From assembly GCA_946800325.1 (NCBI GenBank), contig OX326959.1, forward strand, positions 42,472,551 through 42,536,550: a stretch of DNA of 64,000 bases, written 5' to 3'. Positions 25,637-40,499 of this stretch are shown here, piece by piece. Position 1 is the stretch's first letter; each line of letters starts with the position of its first letter. Source of the stretch: Luzula sylvatica. Its lineage: Eukaryota; Streptophyta; Magnoliopsida; Poales; Juncaceae. The notes beneath the pieces are model-generated. The model did no database searches and was not told the DNA's origin. It saw only the letters and a program-made list of their open reading frames with translations. The translations under genes were made by a program, and so were the position numbers.

Positions 25637-28453
25637 CTCCACAAAGCGTTAAAATCTTGTTTTGAATCGAAAAACAAACCTACTTAGTGTTTGTGAAATT
25701 TGCTGAAAAGTTATGTAGTAAAAGATACGATACAAATGATCTCAAAACACGTTATTTGAACTCCACAAAGCGTTAAAATCTTGTTTTGAATCGAAAAACA
25801 AACTTTCTTAGTGTTTGTGAAATTTGGTGAAAATTTATGTAGTAAAAGATACGATACAAATGATCTCAAAACACGTTATTTGAACTCCTCAAAGCGTTAA
25901 AATCTTGTTTTGAATCGAAAAACAAACTTTCTTAGTGTTTGTGAAATTTGGTGAAAAGTTATGTAGTAAAAGATACGATACAAATGATCTCAAAACACGT
26001 TATTTGAACTCCACAAAGCGTTAAAATCTTGTTTTGAATCGAAAAACAAACTTTCTTAGTGTTTGTGAAATTTGTTGAAAATTTATGTAGTAAAAGATAC
26101 GATACAAATGATCTCAAAACACGTTATTTGAACTCCACAAAGCGTTAAAATCTTGTTTTGAATCGAAAAACAAACCTACTTAGTGTTTGTGAAATTTGCT
26201 GAAAAGTTATGTAGTAAAAGATACGATACAAATGATCTCAAAACACGTTATTTGAACTCCACAAAGCGTTAAAATCTTGTTTTGAATCGAAAAACAAACT
26301 TTCTTAGTGTTTGTGAAATTTGGTGAAAATTTATGTAGTAAAAGATACGATACAAATGATCTCAAAACACGTTATTTGAACTCCTCAAAGCGTTAAAATC
26401 TTGTTTTGAATCGAAAAACAAACTTTCTTAGTGTTTGTGAAATTTGGTGAAAAGTTATGTAGTAAAAGATACGATACAAATGATCTCAAAACACGTTATT
26501 TGAACTCCACAAAGCGTTAAAATCTTGTTTTGAATCGAAAAACAAACTTTCTTAGTGTTTGTGAAATTTGTTGAAAATTTATGTAGTAAAAGATACGATA
26601 CAAATGATTTCAAAACACGTTATTTGAACTCCTCAAAGCGTTAAAATCTTGTTTTGAATCGAAAAAAAAAACTTTCTTAGTGTTTGTGAAATTTGGTGAA
26701 AAGTTATGTAGTAAAAGATACGATACAAATGATCTCAAAACACGTTATTTGAACTCCTCAAAACGCTAAAATCTTGTTTCGAATCGAAAAACAAACTTCC
26801 TAAGTGTTTGTGAAATTTGGTGAAAACTTATGTAGTAAAAGATACGATACAAATGATCTCAAAACACGTTATTTGAACTCCACAAAGCGTTAAAATCTTA
26901 TTTTGAATCGAAAAACAAACTTTCTTAGTGTTTGTGAAATTTGGGGAAAAGTTATGTAGTAAAAGATACGATACAAATGATCTAAAAACCCGTTATTTGA
27001 ACTCCTCAAGGCGCTAAAATCTTGTTTTGAATCGAAAAACAAACTTTCTTAGTGTTTGTGAAATTTGGTGAAAAGTTATGTAGTAAAAGATACGATACAA
27101 ATGATCTCAAAACACGTTATTTGAACTCCACAAAGCGTTAAAATCTTGTTTTGAATCGAAAAACAAACTTTCTTAGTGTTTGTGAAATTTGGTGAAAATT
27201 TATGTAGTAAAAGATACGATACAAATGATCTCAAAACACGTTATTTGAACTCCTCAAAGCGTTTAAAATCTTGTTTTGAATCGAAAAAAAAACTTTCTTA
27301 GTGTTTGTGAAATTTGGTGAAAAGTTATGTAGTAAAAGATACGATACAAATGATCTGAAAACACATTATTTGAACTCCTCAAAACGCTAAAATCTTGTTT
27401 TGAATCGAAAAATAAACTTACTTAGTGTTTGTGAAATTTGGTGAAAAGTTATGTAGTGAAAGATACGATACAAATGATCTCAAAACACGTTATTTGAACT
27501 CCAGAAAGCGTTAAAATCTTGTTTTGAATCGAAAAACAAACTTTCTTAGTGTTTGTGAAATTTGGTGAAAAGTTATGTAGTAAAAGATACGATACAAATG
27601 ATCTAAAAACACGTTATTTGAACTCCTCAAGGCGCTAAAATCTTGTTTTGAATCGAAAAACAAACTTTCTTAGTGTTTGTGAAATTTGGTGAAAAGTTAT
27701 GTAGTAAAAGATACGATACAAATGATCTCAAAACACGTTATTTGAACTCCACAAAGCGTTAAAATCTTGTTTTGAATCGAAAAACAAACTTTCTTAGTGT
27801 TTGTGAAATTTGGTGAAAAGTTATGTAGTAAAAGATACGATACAAATGATCTCAAAACACGTTATTTGAACTCCTCAAGGCGCTAAAATCTTGTTTTGAA
27901 TCGAAAAACAAACTTTCTTAGTGTTTGTGAAATTTGGTGAAAAGTTATGTAGTAAAAGATACGATACAAATGATCTCAAAACACGTTATTTGAACTCCTC
28001 AAAGCGTTAAAATCTTGTTTTGAATCGAAAAACAAACTTTCTTAGTGTTTGTGAAATTTGGTGAAAAGTTATGTAGTAAAAGATACGATACAATTGATCT
28101 CAAAACACGTTATTTGAACTCCACAAAGCGTTAAAATCTTGTTTTGAATCGAAAAACAAACTTTCTTAGTGTTTGTGAAATTTGGTGAAAAGTTATGTAG
28201 TAAAAGATACGATACAAATGATCTAAAAACACGTTATTTGAACTCCTCAAGGCGCTAAAATCTTGTTTTGAATCGAAAAACAAACTTTCTTAGTGTTTGT
28301 GAAATTTGGTGAAAAGTTATGTAGTAAAAGATACGATACAAATGATCTCAAAACACGTTATTTGAACTCCACAAAGCGTTAAAATCTTGTTTTGAATCGA
28401 AAAACAAACTTTCTTAGTGTTTGTGAAATTTGTTGAAAATTTATGTAGTAAAA

Positions 28454-31400
28454 GATACGATACAAATGATCTCAAAACACGTTATTTGAACTCCACAAAG
28501 CGTTAAAATCTTGTTTTGAATCGAAAAACAAACCTACTTAGTGTTTGTGAAATTTGCTGAAAAGTTATGTAGTAAAAGATACGATACAAATGATCTCAAA
28601 ACACGTTATTTGAACTCCACAAAGCGTTAAAATCTTGTTTTGAATCGAAAAACAAACTTTCTTAGTGTTTGTGAAATTTGGTGAAAATTTATGTAGTAAA
28701 AGATACGATACAAATGATCTCAAAACACGTTATTTGAACTCCTCAAAGCGTTAAAATCTTGTTTTGAATCGAAAAACAAACTTTCTTAGTGTTTGTGAAA
28801 TTTGGTGAAAAGTTATGTAGTAAAAGATACGATACAAATGATCTCAAAACACGTTATTTGAACTCCACAAAGCGTTAAAATCTTGTTTTGAATCGAAAAA
28901 CAAACTTTCTTAGTGTTTGTGAAATTTGTTGAAAATTTATGTAGTAAAAGATACGATACAAATGATTTCAAAACACGTTATTTGAACTCCTCAAAGCGTT
29001 AAAATCTTGTTTTGAATCGAAAAAAAAAACTTTCTTAGTGTTTGTGAAATTTGGTGAAAAGTTATGTAGTAAAAGATACGATACAAATGATCTCAAAACA
29101 CGTTATTTGAACTCCTCAAAACGCTAAAATCTTGTTTCGAATCGAAAAACAAACTTCCTAAGTGTTTGTGAAATTTGGTGAAAACTTATGTAGTAAAAGA
29201 TACGATACAAATGATCTCAAAACACGTTATTTGAACTCCACAAAGCGTTAAAATCTTATTTTGAATCGAAAAACAAACTTTCTTAGTGTTTGTGAAATTT
29301 GGGGAAAAGTTATGTAGTAAAAGATACGATACAAATGATCTAAAAACCCGTTATTTGAACTCCTCAAGGCGCTAAAATCTTGTTTTGAATCGAAAAACAA
29401 ACTTTCTTAGTGTTTGTGAAATTTGGTGAAAAGTTATGTAGTAAAAGATACGATACAAATGATCTCAAAACACGTTATTTGAACTCCACAAAGCGTTAAA
29501 ATCTTGTTTTGAATCGAAAAACAAACTTTCTTAGTGTTTGTGAAATTTGGTGAAAATTTATGTAGTAAAAGATACGATACAAATGATCTCAAAACACGTT
29601 ATTTGAACTCCTCAAAGCGTTTAAAATCTTGTTTTGAATCGAAAAAAAAACTTTCTTAGTGTTTGTGAAATTTGGTGAAAAGTTATGTAGTAAAAGATAC
29701 GATACAAATGATCTGAAAACACATTATTTGAACTCCTCAAAACGCTAAAATCTTGTTTTGAATCGAAAAATAAACTTACTTAGTGTTTGTGAAATTTGGT
29801 GAAAAGTTATGTAGTGAAAGATACGATACAAATGATCTCAAAACACGTTATTTGAACTCCAGAAAGCGTTAAAATCTTGTTTTGAATCGAAAAACAAACT
29901 TTCTTAGTGTTTGTGAAATTTGGTGAAAAGTTATGTAGTAAAAGATACGATACAAATGATCTAAAAACACGTTATTTGAACTCCTCAAGGCGCTAAAATC
30001 TTGTTTTGAATCGAAAAACAAACTTTCTTAGTGTTTGTGAAATTTGGTGAAAAGTTATGTAGTAAAAGATACGATACAAATGATCTCAAAACACGTTATT
30101 TGAACTCCACAAAGCGTTAAAATCTTGTTTTGAATCGAAAAACAAACTTTCTTAGTGTTTGTGAAATTTGGTGAAAAGTTATGTAGTAAAAGATACGATA
30201 CAAATGATCTCAAAACACGTTATTTGAACTCCTCAAGGCGCTAAAATCTTGTTTTGAATCGAAAAACAAACTTTCTTAGTGTTTGTGAAATTTGGTGAAA
30301 AGTTATGTAGTAAAAGATACGATACAAATGATCTCAAAACACGTTATTTGAACTCCTCAAAGCGTTAAAATCTTGTTTTGAATCGAAAAACAAACTTTCT
30401 TAGTGTTTGTGAAATTTGGTGAAAAGTTATGTAGTAAAAGATACGATACAATTGATCTCAAAACACGTTATTTGAACTCCACAAAGCGTTAAAATCTTGT
30501 TTTGAATCGAAAAACAAACTTTCTTAGTGTTTGTGAAATTTGGTGAAAAGTTATGTAGTAAAAGATACGATACAAATGATCTAAAAACACGTTATTTGAA
30601 CTCCTCAAGGCGCTAAAATCTTGTTTTGAATCGAAAAACAAACTTTCTTAGTGTTTGTGAAATTTGGTGAAAAGTTATGTAGTAAAAGATACGATACAAA
30701 TGATCTCAAAACACGTTATTTGAACTCCACAAAGCGTTAAAATCTTGTTTTGAATCGAAAAACAAACTTTCTTAGTGTTTGTGAAATTTGGTGAAAATTT
30801 ATGTAGTAAAAGATACGATACAAATGATCTCAAAACACGTTATTTGAACTCCACAAAGCGTTAAAATCTTATTTTGAATCGAAAAACAAACTTTCTTAGT
30901 GTTTGTGAAATTTGGGGAAAAGTTATGTAGTAAAAGATACGATACAAATGATCTAAAAACACGTTATTTGAACTCCTCAAGGCGCTAAAATCTTGTTTTG
31001 AATCGAAAAACAAACTTTCTTAGTGTTTGTGAAATTTGGTGAAAAGTTATGTAGTAAAAGATACGATACAAATGATCTCAAAACACATTATTTGAACTCC
31101 TCAAAGCGTTAAAATCTTGTTTTGAATCGAAAAACAAACTTTCTTAGTGTTTGTGAAATTTGGTGAAAAGTTATGTAGTAAAAGATACGATACAATTGAT
31201 CTCAAAACACGTTATTTGAACTCCACAAAGCGTTAAAATCTTGTTTTGAATCGAAAAACAAACTTTCTTAGTGTTTGTGAAATTTGGTGAAAAGTTATGT
31301 AGTAAAAGATACGATACAAATGATCTAAAAACACGTTATTTGAACTCCTCAAGGCGCTAAAATCTTGTTTTGAATCGAAAAACAAACTTTCTTAGTGTTT

Positions 31401-34320
31401 GTGAAATTTGGTGAAAAGTTATGTAGTAAAAGATACGATACAAATTATCTCAAAACACGTTATTTGAACTCCTCAAAGCGTTAAAATCTTGTTTTGAATC
31501 GAAAAACAAAATTTCTTAGTGTTTGTGAAATTTGGTGAAAAGTTATGTAGTAAAAGATACGATACAAATGATCTCAAAACACGTTATTTGAACTCCACAA
31601 AGCGTTAAAATCTTGTTTTGAATCGAAAAACAAACTTTCTTAGTGTTTGTGAAATTTGGTGAAAATTTATGTAGTAAAAGATACGATACAAATGATCTCA
31701 AAACACGTTATTTGAACTCCTCAAAGCGTTTAAAATCTTGTTTTGAATCGAAAAAAAACTTTCTTAGTGTTTGTGAAATTTGGTGAAAAGTTATGTAGTA
31801 AAAGATACGATACAAATGATCTCAAAACACGTTATTTGAACTCCTCAAAACGCTAAAATCTTGTTTTGAATCGAAAAATAAACTTACTTAGTGTTTGTGA
31901 AATTTGGTGAAATGTTATGTAGTAAAAGATACGATACAAATGATCTCAAAACACGTTATTTGAACTCCAGAAAGCGTTAAAATCTTGTTTTGAATCGAAA
32001 AACAAACTTTCTTAGTGTTTGTGAAATTTGGTGAAAAGTTATGTAGTAAAAGATACGATACAAATGATCTAAAAACACGTTATTTGACCTCCTCAAGGCG
32101 CTAAAATCTTGTTTTGAATCGAAAAACAAACTTTCTTAGTGTTTGTGAAATTTGGTGAAAAGTTATGTAGTAAAAGATACGATACAAATGATCTCAAAAC
32201 ACGTTATTTGAACTCGACAAAGCGTTAAAATCTTGTTTTGAATCGAAAAACAAACTTTCTTAGTGTTTGTGAAATTTGGTGAAAAGTTATGTAGTAAAAG
32301 ATACGATACAAATGATCTCAAAACAAGTTATTTGAACTCCACAAAGCGTTAAAATCTTGTTTTGAATCGAAAAACAAACTTTCTTAGTGTGTGTGAAATT
32401 TGGTGAAAAGTTATGTAGTAAAAGATACGATACAAATGATCTCAAAACACGTTATTTGAACTCCAGAAAGCGTTAAAATCTTGTTTTTAATCGAAAAACA
32501 AACTTTCTTAGTGTTTGTGAAATTTGGTGAAAAGTTATGTAGTAAAAGATACGATACAATTGATCTAAAAACACGTTATTTGAACTCCTCAAGGCGCTAA
32601 AATCTTGTTTTGAATCGAAAAACTAAATTTCTTAGTGTTTGTGAAATTTGGTGAAAAGTTATGTAGTAAAAGATACGATACAAATGATCTCAAAACACGT
32701 TATTTGAACTCCACAAAGCGTTAAAATCTTGTTTTGAATCGAAAAACAAACTTTCTTAGTGTTTGTGAAATTTGGTGAAAAGTTATGTAGTAAAAGATAC
32801 GATACAAATGATCTAAAAACACGTTATTTGAACTCCTCAAAGCGTTAAAATCTTGTTTTGATTCGAAAAACAACCTTACTTAGTGTTTGTGAAATTTGGT
32901 GAAAAGTTATGTAGTAAAAGATACGATACAAATGATCTCAAAACACGTTATTTGAACTCCACAAAGCGTTAAAATCTTGTTTTGAATCGAAAAACAAACT
33001 TACTTAGTTTTTGTGAAATTTGGTGAAAAGTTATGTAGTAAAAGATACGATACAAATGATCCAAAAACACGTTATTTGAACTCCTCAAGGCGCTAAAATC
33101 TTGTTTTGAATCGAAAAACTAACTTTCTTTGTGTTTGTGAAATTTAGTGAAAAGTTATGTAGTAAAAGATACGATACAAATGAGCTCAAAACAGGTTATT
33201 TGAACTCCTCAAAACGTTAAAATCTTGTTTGGAATCGAAAAACAAACTTTCTTAGTGTTTGTGAAATTTGGTGAAAAGTTATGTAGTAAAAGATACGATA
33301 CAAATGATCTCAAAACAAGTTATTTGAACTCCACAAAGCGTTAAAATCTTGTTTTGAATCGAAAAACAAACTTACTTAGTGTTTGTCAAATTTGGTGAAA
33401 AGTTATACAGTAAAAGATACGATACAAATGATCTAAAAACACGTTATTTGAACTCCTCATGGCGCTAAAATCTCGTTTTGAATCGAAAAACAAACTTTCT
33501 TAGTGTTTGTGAAATTTGGTGAAAAGTTATGTAGTAAAAGATACGATACAAATGATCTCAAAACAAGTTATTTGAACTCCACAAAGCGTTAAAATCTTGT
33601 TTTGAATCGAAAAACAAACTTACTTAGTGTTTGTCAAATTTGGTGAAAAGTTATACAGTAAAAGATACGATACAAATGATCTAAAAACACGTTATTTGAA
33701 CTCCTCATGGCGCTAAAATCTCGTTTTGAATCGAAAAACAAACTTTCTTAGTGTTTGTGAAATTTGGTGAAAAGTTATGTAGTAAAAGATACGATACAAA
33801 TGATCTCAAAACACATTATTTGAACTCCACAAAGCGTTAAAATCTTGTTTTGAATCGAAAAACAAACTTACTTAGTTTTTGTCAAATTTGGTGAAAAGTT
33901 ATACAGTAAAAGATACGATACAAATGATCTAAAAACACGTTATTTGAACTACTCAAGGCGCTAAAATCTTGTTTTAAATCGAAAAACAAACTTTCTTAGT
34001 GTGTGTGAAATTTGGTGAAAAGTTATGTAGTAAAAGATACGATACAAATGATCTAAAAACACGTTATTTGAACTCCACAAAGCGTTAAAATCTTGTTTTG
34101 AATCGAAAAACAAACTTACTTAGTTTTTGTGAAATTTGGTGAAAAGTTATGTAGTAAAAGATACGATACAAATGATCCAAAAACACGTTATTTGAACTCC
34201 TCAAGGCGCTAAAATCTTGTTTTGAATCGAAAAACTAACTTTCTTTGTGTTTGTGAAATTTAGTGAAAAGTTATGTAGTAAAAGATACGATACAAATGAG
34301 CTCAAAACAGGTTATTTGAA
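28454..34320 (+). repeat. Multi-kilobase satellite block, copy 2
   Basis: Copy of 19770-25636 at an offset of 8684 bp. The offset is 4 bp more than 70 x 124, explained by single-base length variants in the A-run and GCGTTT monomers. The start of the block (AAACCTACTTAG, then the A-run, TTCCTAAGTG and CTTATTTTG monomers) also occurs at 26171, so about 2.3 kb of it is present a third time just upstream. Confidence 0.75.
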
Positions 34321-37300
34321 CTCCTCAAAACGTTAAAATCTTGTTTGGAATCGAAAAACAAACTTTCTTAGTGTTTGTGAAATTTGGTGAAAAGTTATGT
34401 AGTAAAAGATACGATACAAATGATCTCAAAACAAGTTATTTGAACTCCACAAAGCGTTAAAATCTTGTTTTGAATCGAAAAACAAACTTACTTAGTGTTT
34501 GTCAAATTTGGTGAAAAGTTATACAGTAAAAGATACGATACAAATGATCTAAAAACACGTTATTTGAACTCCTCATGGCGCTAAAATCTCGTTTTGAATC
34601 GAAAAACAAACTTTCTTAGTGTTTGTGAAATTTGGTGAAAAGTTATGTAGTAAAAGATACGATACAAATGATCTCAAAACACGTTATTTGAACTCCACAA
34701 AGCGTTAAAATCTTGTTTTGAATCGAAAAACAAACTTTTTTAGTGTTTATGAAATTTGGTGAAAAGTTATGTAGTAAAAGATACGATACAAATGATCTCA
34801 AAACACGTGATTTGAACTCCTCAAGGCGCTAAAATCTTGTTTTGAATCGAAAAACAAACTTTCTTAGTGTTTGTGAAATTTGGTGAAAAGTTATGTAGTA
34901 AAAGATAAGATACAAATGATCTCAAAACACGTTATTTGAACTCCACTAAGCGTTAAAATCTTGTTTTGAATCGAAAAACAAACTTTCTTAGTGTTTGTGA
35001 AATTTGGTGAAATTTTATGTAGTAAAAGATACGATACAAATGATCTCAAAACACGGTATTTGAACTCCACAAAGCGTTAAAATCTTGTTTTGAATCGAAA
35101 AACAAACTTTCTTAGTGTTTGTGAAATTTGGTGAAAATTTATGTAGTAAAAGATACGATACAAATGATCTCAAAACACGTTATTTGAACTCCTCAAAGCG
35201 TTAAAATCTTGTTTTGAATCGAAAAACAAACTTTCTTAGTGTTTGTGAAATTTGCTGAAAAGTTATGTAGTAAAAGATACGATACAAATGATCTCAAAAC
35301 ACGTTATTTGAACTCCACTAAGCGTTAAAATCTTGTTTTGAATCGAAAAACAAACTTTCTTAGTGTGTGTGAAATTTGGTGAAAATTTATGTAGTAAAAG
35401 ATACGTTACAAATGATCTCAAAACACGTTATTTGAACTCCTCAAAGCGTTAAAATCTTGTTTTGAATCGAAAAACAAACTTTCTTAGTGTTTGTGAAATT
35501 TGGTGAAAAGTTATGTAGTAAAAGATACGATACAAATGATCTCAAAACACGTTATTTGAACTCCTCAAAACGCTAAAATCTTGTTTTGAATCGAAAAATA
35601 AACTTACTTAGTGTGTGTGAAATTTGGTGAAAAGTTATGTAGTAAAAGATACGATACAAATGATCTCAAAACACGTTATTTGAACTCCACAAAGCATTAA
35701 AATCTTGTTTTGAATCGAAAAACAAACCTACTTAGTGTTTGTGAAATTTGCTGAAAAGTTATGTAGTAAAAGATACGATACAAATGATCTCAAAACACGT
35801 TATTTGAACTCCACAAAGCGTTAAAATCTTGTTTTGAATCGAAAAACAAACTTTCTTAGTGTTTGTGAAATTTGGTGAAAATTTATGTAGTAAAAGATAC
35901 GATACAAATGATCTCAAAACACGTTATTTGAACTCCTCAAAGCGTTAAAATCTTGTTTTGAATCGAAAAATAAACTTTCTTAGTGTTTGTGAAATTTGGT
36001 GAAAAGTTATGTAGTAAAAGATACGATACAAATGATCTCAAAACACGTTATTTGAACTCCACAAAGCGTTAAAATCTTGTTTTGAATCGAAAAACAAACT
36101 TTCTTAGTGTTTGTGAAATTTGTTGAAAATTTATGTAGTAAAAGATACGATACAAATGATTTCAAAACACGTTATTTGAACTCCTCAAAGCGTTAAAATC
36201 TTGTTTTGAATCGAAAAAAAAAACTTTCTTAGTGTTTGTGAAATTTGGTGAAAAGTTATGTAGTAAAAGATACGATACAAATGATCTCAAAACACGTTAT
36301 TTGAACTCCTCAAAACGCTAAAATCTTGTTTCGAATCGAAAAACAAACTTCCTAAGTGTTTGTGAAATTTGGTGAAAACTTATGTAGTAAAAGATACGAT
36401 ACAAATGATCTCAAAACACGTTATTTGAACTCCACAAAGCGTTAAAATCTTATTTTGAATCGAAAAACAAACTTTCTTAGTGTTTGTGAAATTTGGGGAA
36501 AAGTTATGTAGTAAAAGATACGATACAAATGATCTAAAAACACGTTATTTGAACTCCTCATGGCGCTAAAATCTCGTTTTGAATCGAAAAACAAACTTTC
36601 TTAGTGTTTGTGAAATTTGGTGAAAAGTTATGTAGTAAAAGATACGATACAAATGATCTCAAAACAAGTTATTTGAACTCCACAAAGCGTTAAAATCTTG
36701 TTTTGAATCGAAAAACAAACTTACTTAGTGTTTGTCAAATTTGGTGAAAAGTTATACAGTAAAAGATACGATACAAATGATCTAAAAACACGTTATTTGA
36801 ACTCCTCATGGCGCTAAAATCTCGTTTTGAATCGAAAAACAAACTTTCTTAGTGTTTGTGAAATTTGGTGAAAAGTTATGTAGTAAAAGATACGATACAA
36901 ATGATCTCAAAACACGTTATTTGAACTCCACAAAGCGTTAAAATCTTGTTTTGAATCGAAAAACAAACTTACTTAGTTTTTGTCAAATTTGGTGAAAAGT
37001 TATACAGTAAAAGATACGATACAAATGACCTAAAAACACGTTATTTGAACTACTCAAGGCGCTAAAATCTTGTTTTCAATCGAAAAACAAACTTTCTTAG
37101 TGTGTGTGAAATTTGGTGAAAAGTTATGTAGTAAAAGATACGATACAAATGATCTAAAAACACGTTATTTGAACTCCACAAAGCGTTAAAATCTTGTTTT
37201 GAATCGAAAAACAAACTTACTTAGTTTTTGTGAAATTTGGTGAAAAGTTATGTAGTAAAAGATACGATACAAATGATCCAAAAACACGTTATTTGAACTC

Positions 37301-40300
37301 CTCAAGGCGCTAAAATCTTGTTTTGAATCGAAAAACTAACTTTCTTTGTGTTTGTGAAATTTAGTGAAAAGTTATGTAGTAAAAGATACGATACAAATGA
37401 GCTCAAAACAGGTTATTTGAACTCCTCAAAACGTTAAAATCTTGTTTGGAATCGAAAAACAAACTTTCTTAGTGTTTGTGAAATTTGGTGAAAAGTTATG
37501 TAGTAAAAGATACGATACAAATGATCTCAAAACAAGTTATTTGAACTCCACAAAGCGTTAAAATCTTGTTTTGAATCGAAAAACAAACTTACTTAGTGTT
37601 TGTCAAATTTGGTGAAAAGTTATACAGTAAAAGATACGATACAAATGATCTAAAAACACGTTATTTGAACTCCTCATGGCGCTAAAATCTCGTTTTGAAT
37701 CGAAAAACAAACTTTCTTAGTGTTTGTGAAATTTGGTGAAAAGTTATGTAGTAAAAGATACGATACAAATGATCTCAAAACACGTTATTTGAACTCCACA
37801 AAGCGTTAAAATCTTGTTTTGAATCAAAAAACAAACTTTTTTAGTGTTTATGAAATTTGGTGAAAAGTTATGTAGTAAAAGATACGATACAAATGATCTC
37901 AAAACACGTGATTTGAACTCCTCAAGGCGCTAAAATCTTGTTTTGAATCGAAAAACAAACTTTCTTAGTGTTTGTGAAATTTGGTGAAAAGTTATGTAGT
38001 AAAAGATAAGATACAAATGATCTCAAAACACGTTATTTGAACTCCACTAAGCGTTAAAATCTTGTTTTGAATCGAAAAACAAACTTTCTTAGTGTTTGTG
38101 AAATTTGGTGAAATTTTATGTAGTAAAAGATACGATACAAATGATCTCAAAACACGGTATTTGAACTCCACAAAGCGTTAAAATCTTGTTTTGAATCGAA
38201 AAACAAACTTTCTTAGTGTTTGTGAAATTTGGTGAAAATTTATGTAGTAAAAGATACGATACAAATGATCTCAAAACACGTTATTTGAACTCCTCAAAGC
38301 GTTAAAATCTTGTTTTGAATCGAAAAACAAACTTTCTTAGTGTTTGTGAAATTTGCTGAAAAGTTATGTAGTAAAAGATACGATACAAATGATCTCAAAA
38401 CACGTTATTTGAACTCCACTAAGCGTTAAAATCTTGTTTTGAATCGAAAAACAAACTTTCTTAGTGTGTGTGAAATTTGGTGAAAATTTATGTAGTAAAA
38501 GATACGTTACAAATGATCTCAAAACACGTTATTTGAACTCCTCAAAGCGTTAAAATCTTGTTTTGAATCGAAAAACAAACTTTCTTAGTGTTTGTGAAAT
38601 TTGGTGAAAAGTTATGTAGTAAAAGATACGATACAAATGATCTCAAAACACGTTATTTGAACTCCTCAAAACGCTAAAATCTTGTTTTGAATCGAAAAAT
38701 AAACTTACTTAGTGTGTGTGAAATTTGGTGAAAAGTTATGTAGTAAAAGATACGATACAAATGATCTCAAAACACGTTATTTGAACTCCACAAAGCGTTA
38801 AAATCTTGTTTTGAATCGAAAAACAAACCTACTTAGTGTTTGTGAAATTTGCTGAAAAGTTATGTAGTAAAAGATACGATACAAATGATCTCAAAACACG
38901 TTATTTGAACTCCACAAAGCGTTAAAATCTTGTTTTGAATCGAAAAACAAACTTTCTTAGTGTTTGTGAAATTTGGTGAAAATTTATGTAGTAAAAGATA
39001 CGATACAAATGATCTCAAAACACGTTATTTGAACTCCTCAAAGCGTTAAAATCTTGTTTTGAATCGAAAAACAAACTTTCTTAGTGTTTGTGAAATTTGG
39101 TGAAAAGTTATGTAGTAAAAGATACGATACAAATGATCTCAAAACACGTTATTTGAACTCCACAAAGCGTTAAAATCTTGTTTTGAATCGAAAAACAAAC
39201 TTTCTTAGTGTTTGTGAAATTTGTTGAAAATTTATGTAGTAAAAGATACGATACAAATGATTTCAAAACACGTTATTTGAACTCCTCAAAGCGTTAAAAT
39301 CTTGTTTTGAATCGAAAAAAAAAACTTTCTTAGTGTTTGTGAAATTTGGTGAAAAGTTATGTAGTAAAAGATACGATACAAATGATCTCAAAACACGTTA
39401 TTTGAACTCCTCAAAACGCTAAAATCTTGTTTCGAATCGAAAAACAAACTTCCTAAGTGTTTGTGAAATTTGGTGAAAACTTATGTAGTAAAAGATACGA
39501 TACAAATGATCTCAAAACACGTTATTTGAACTCCACAAAGCGTTAAAATCTTATTTTGAATCGAAAAACAAACTTTCTTAGTGTTTGTGAAATTTGGGGA
39601 AAAGTTATGTAGTAAAAGATACGATACAAATGATCTAAAAACCCGTTATTTGAACTCCTCAAGGCGCTAAAATCTTGTTTTGAATCGAAAAACAAACTTT
39701 CTTAGTGTTTGTGAAATTTGGTGAAAAGTTATGTAGTAAAAGATACGATACAAATGATCTCAAAACACGTTATTTGAACTCCACAAAGCGTTAAAATCTT
39801 GTTTTGAATCGAAAAACGAACTTTCTTAGTGTTTGTGAAATTTGGTGAAAATTTATGTAGTAAAAGATACGATACAAATGATCTCAAAACACGTTATTTG
39901 AACTCCTCAAAGCGTTTAAAATCTTGTTTTGAATCGAAAAAAAAACTTTCTTAGTGTTTGTGAAATTTGGTGAAAAGTTATGTAGTAAAAGATACGATAC
40001 AAATGATCTCAAAACACATTATTTGAACTCCTCAAAACGCTAAAATCTTGTTTTGAATCGAAAAATAAACTTACTTAGTGTTTGTGAAATTTGGTGAAAA
40101 GTTATGTAGTGAAAGATACGATACAAATGATCTCAAAACACGTTATTTGAACTCCAGAAAGCGTTAAAATCTTGTTTTGAATCGAAAAACAAACTTTCTT
40201 AGTGTTTGTGAAATTTGGTGAAAAGTTATGTAGTAAAAGATACGATACAAATGATCTAAAAACACGTTATTTGAACTCCTCAAGGCGCTAAAATCTTGTT

Positions 40301-40499
40301 TTGAATCGAAAAACAAACTTTCTTAGTGTTTGTGAAATTTGGTGAAAAGTTATGTAGTAAAAGATACGATACAAATGATCTCAAAACACGTTATTTGAAC
40401 TCCACAAAGCGTTAAAATCTTGTTTTGAATCGAAAAACAAACTTTCTTAGTGTTTGTGAAATTTGGTGAAAAGTTATGTAGTAAAAGATACGATACAAA

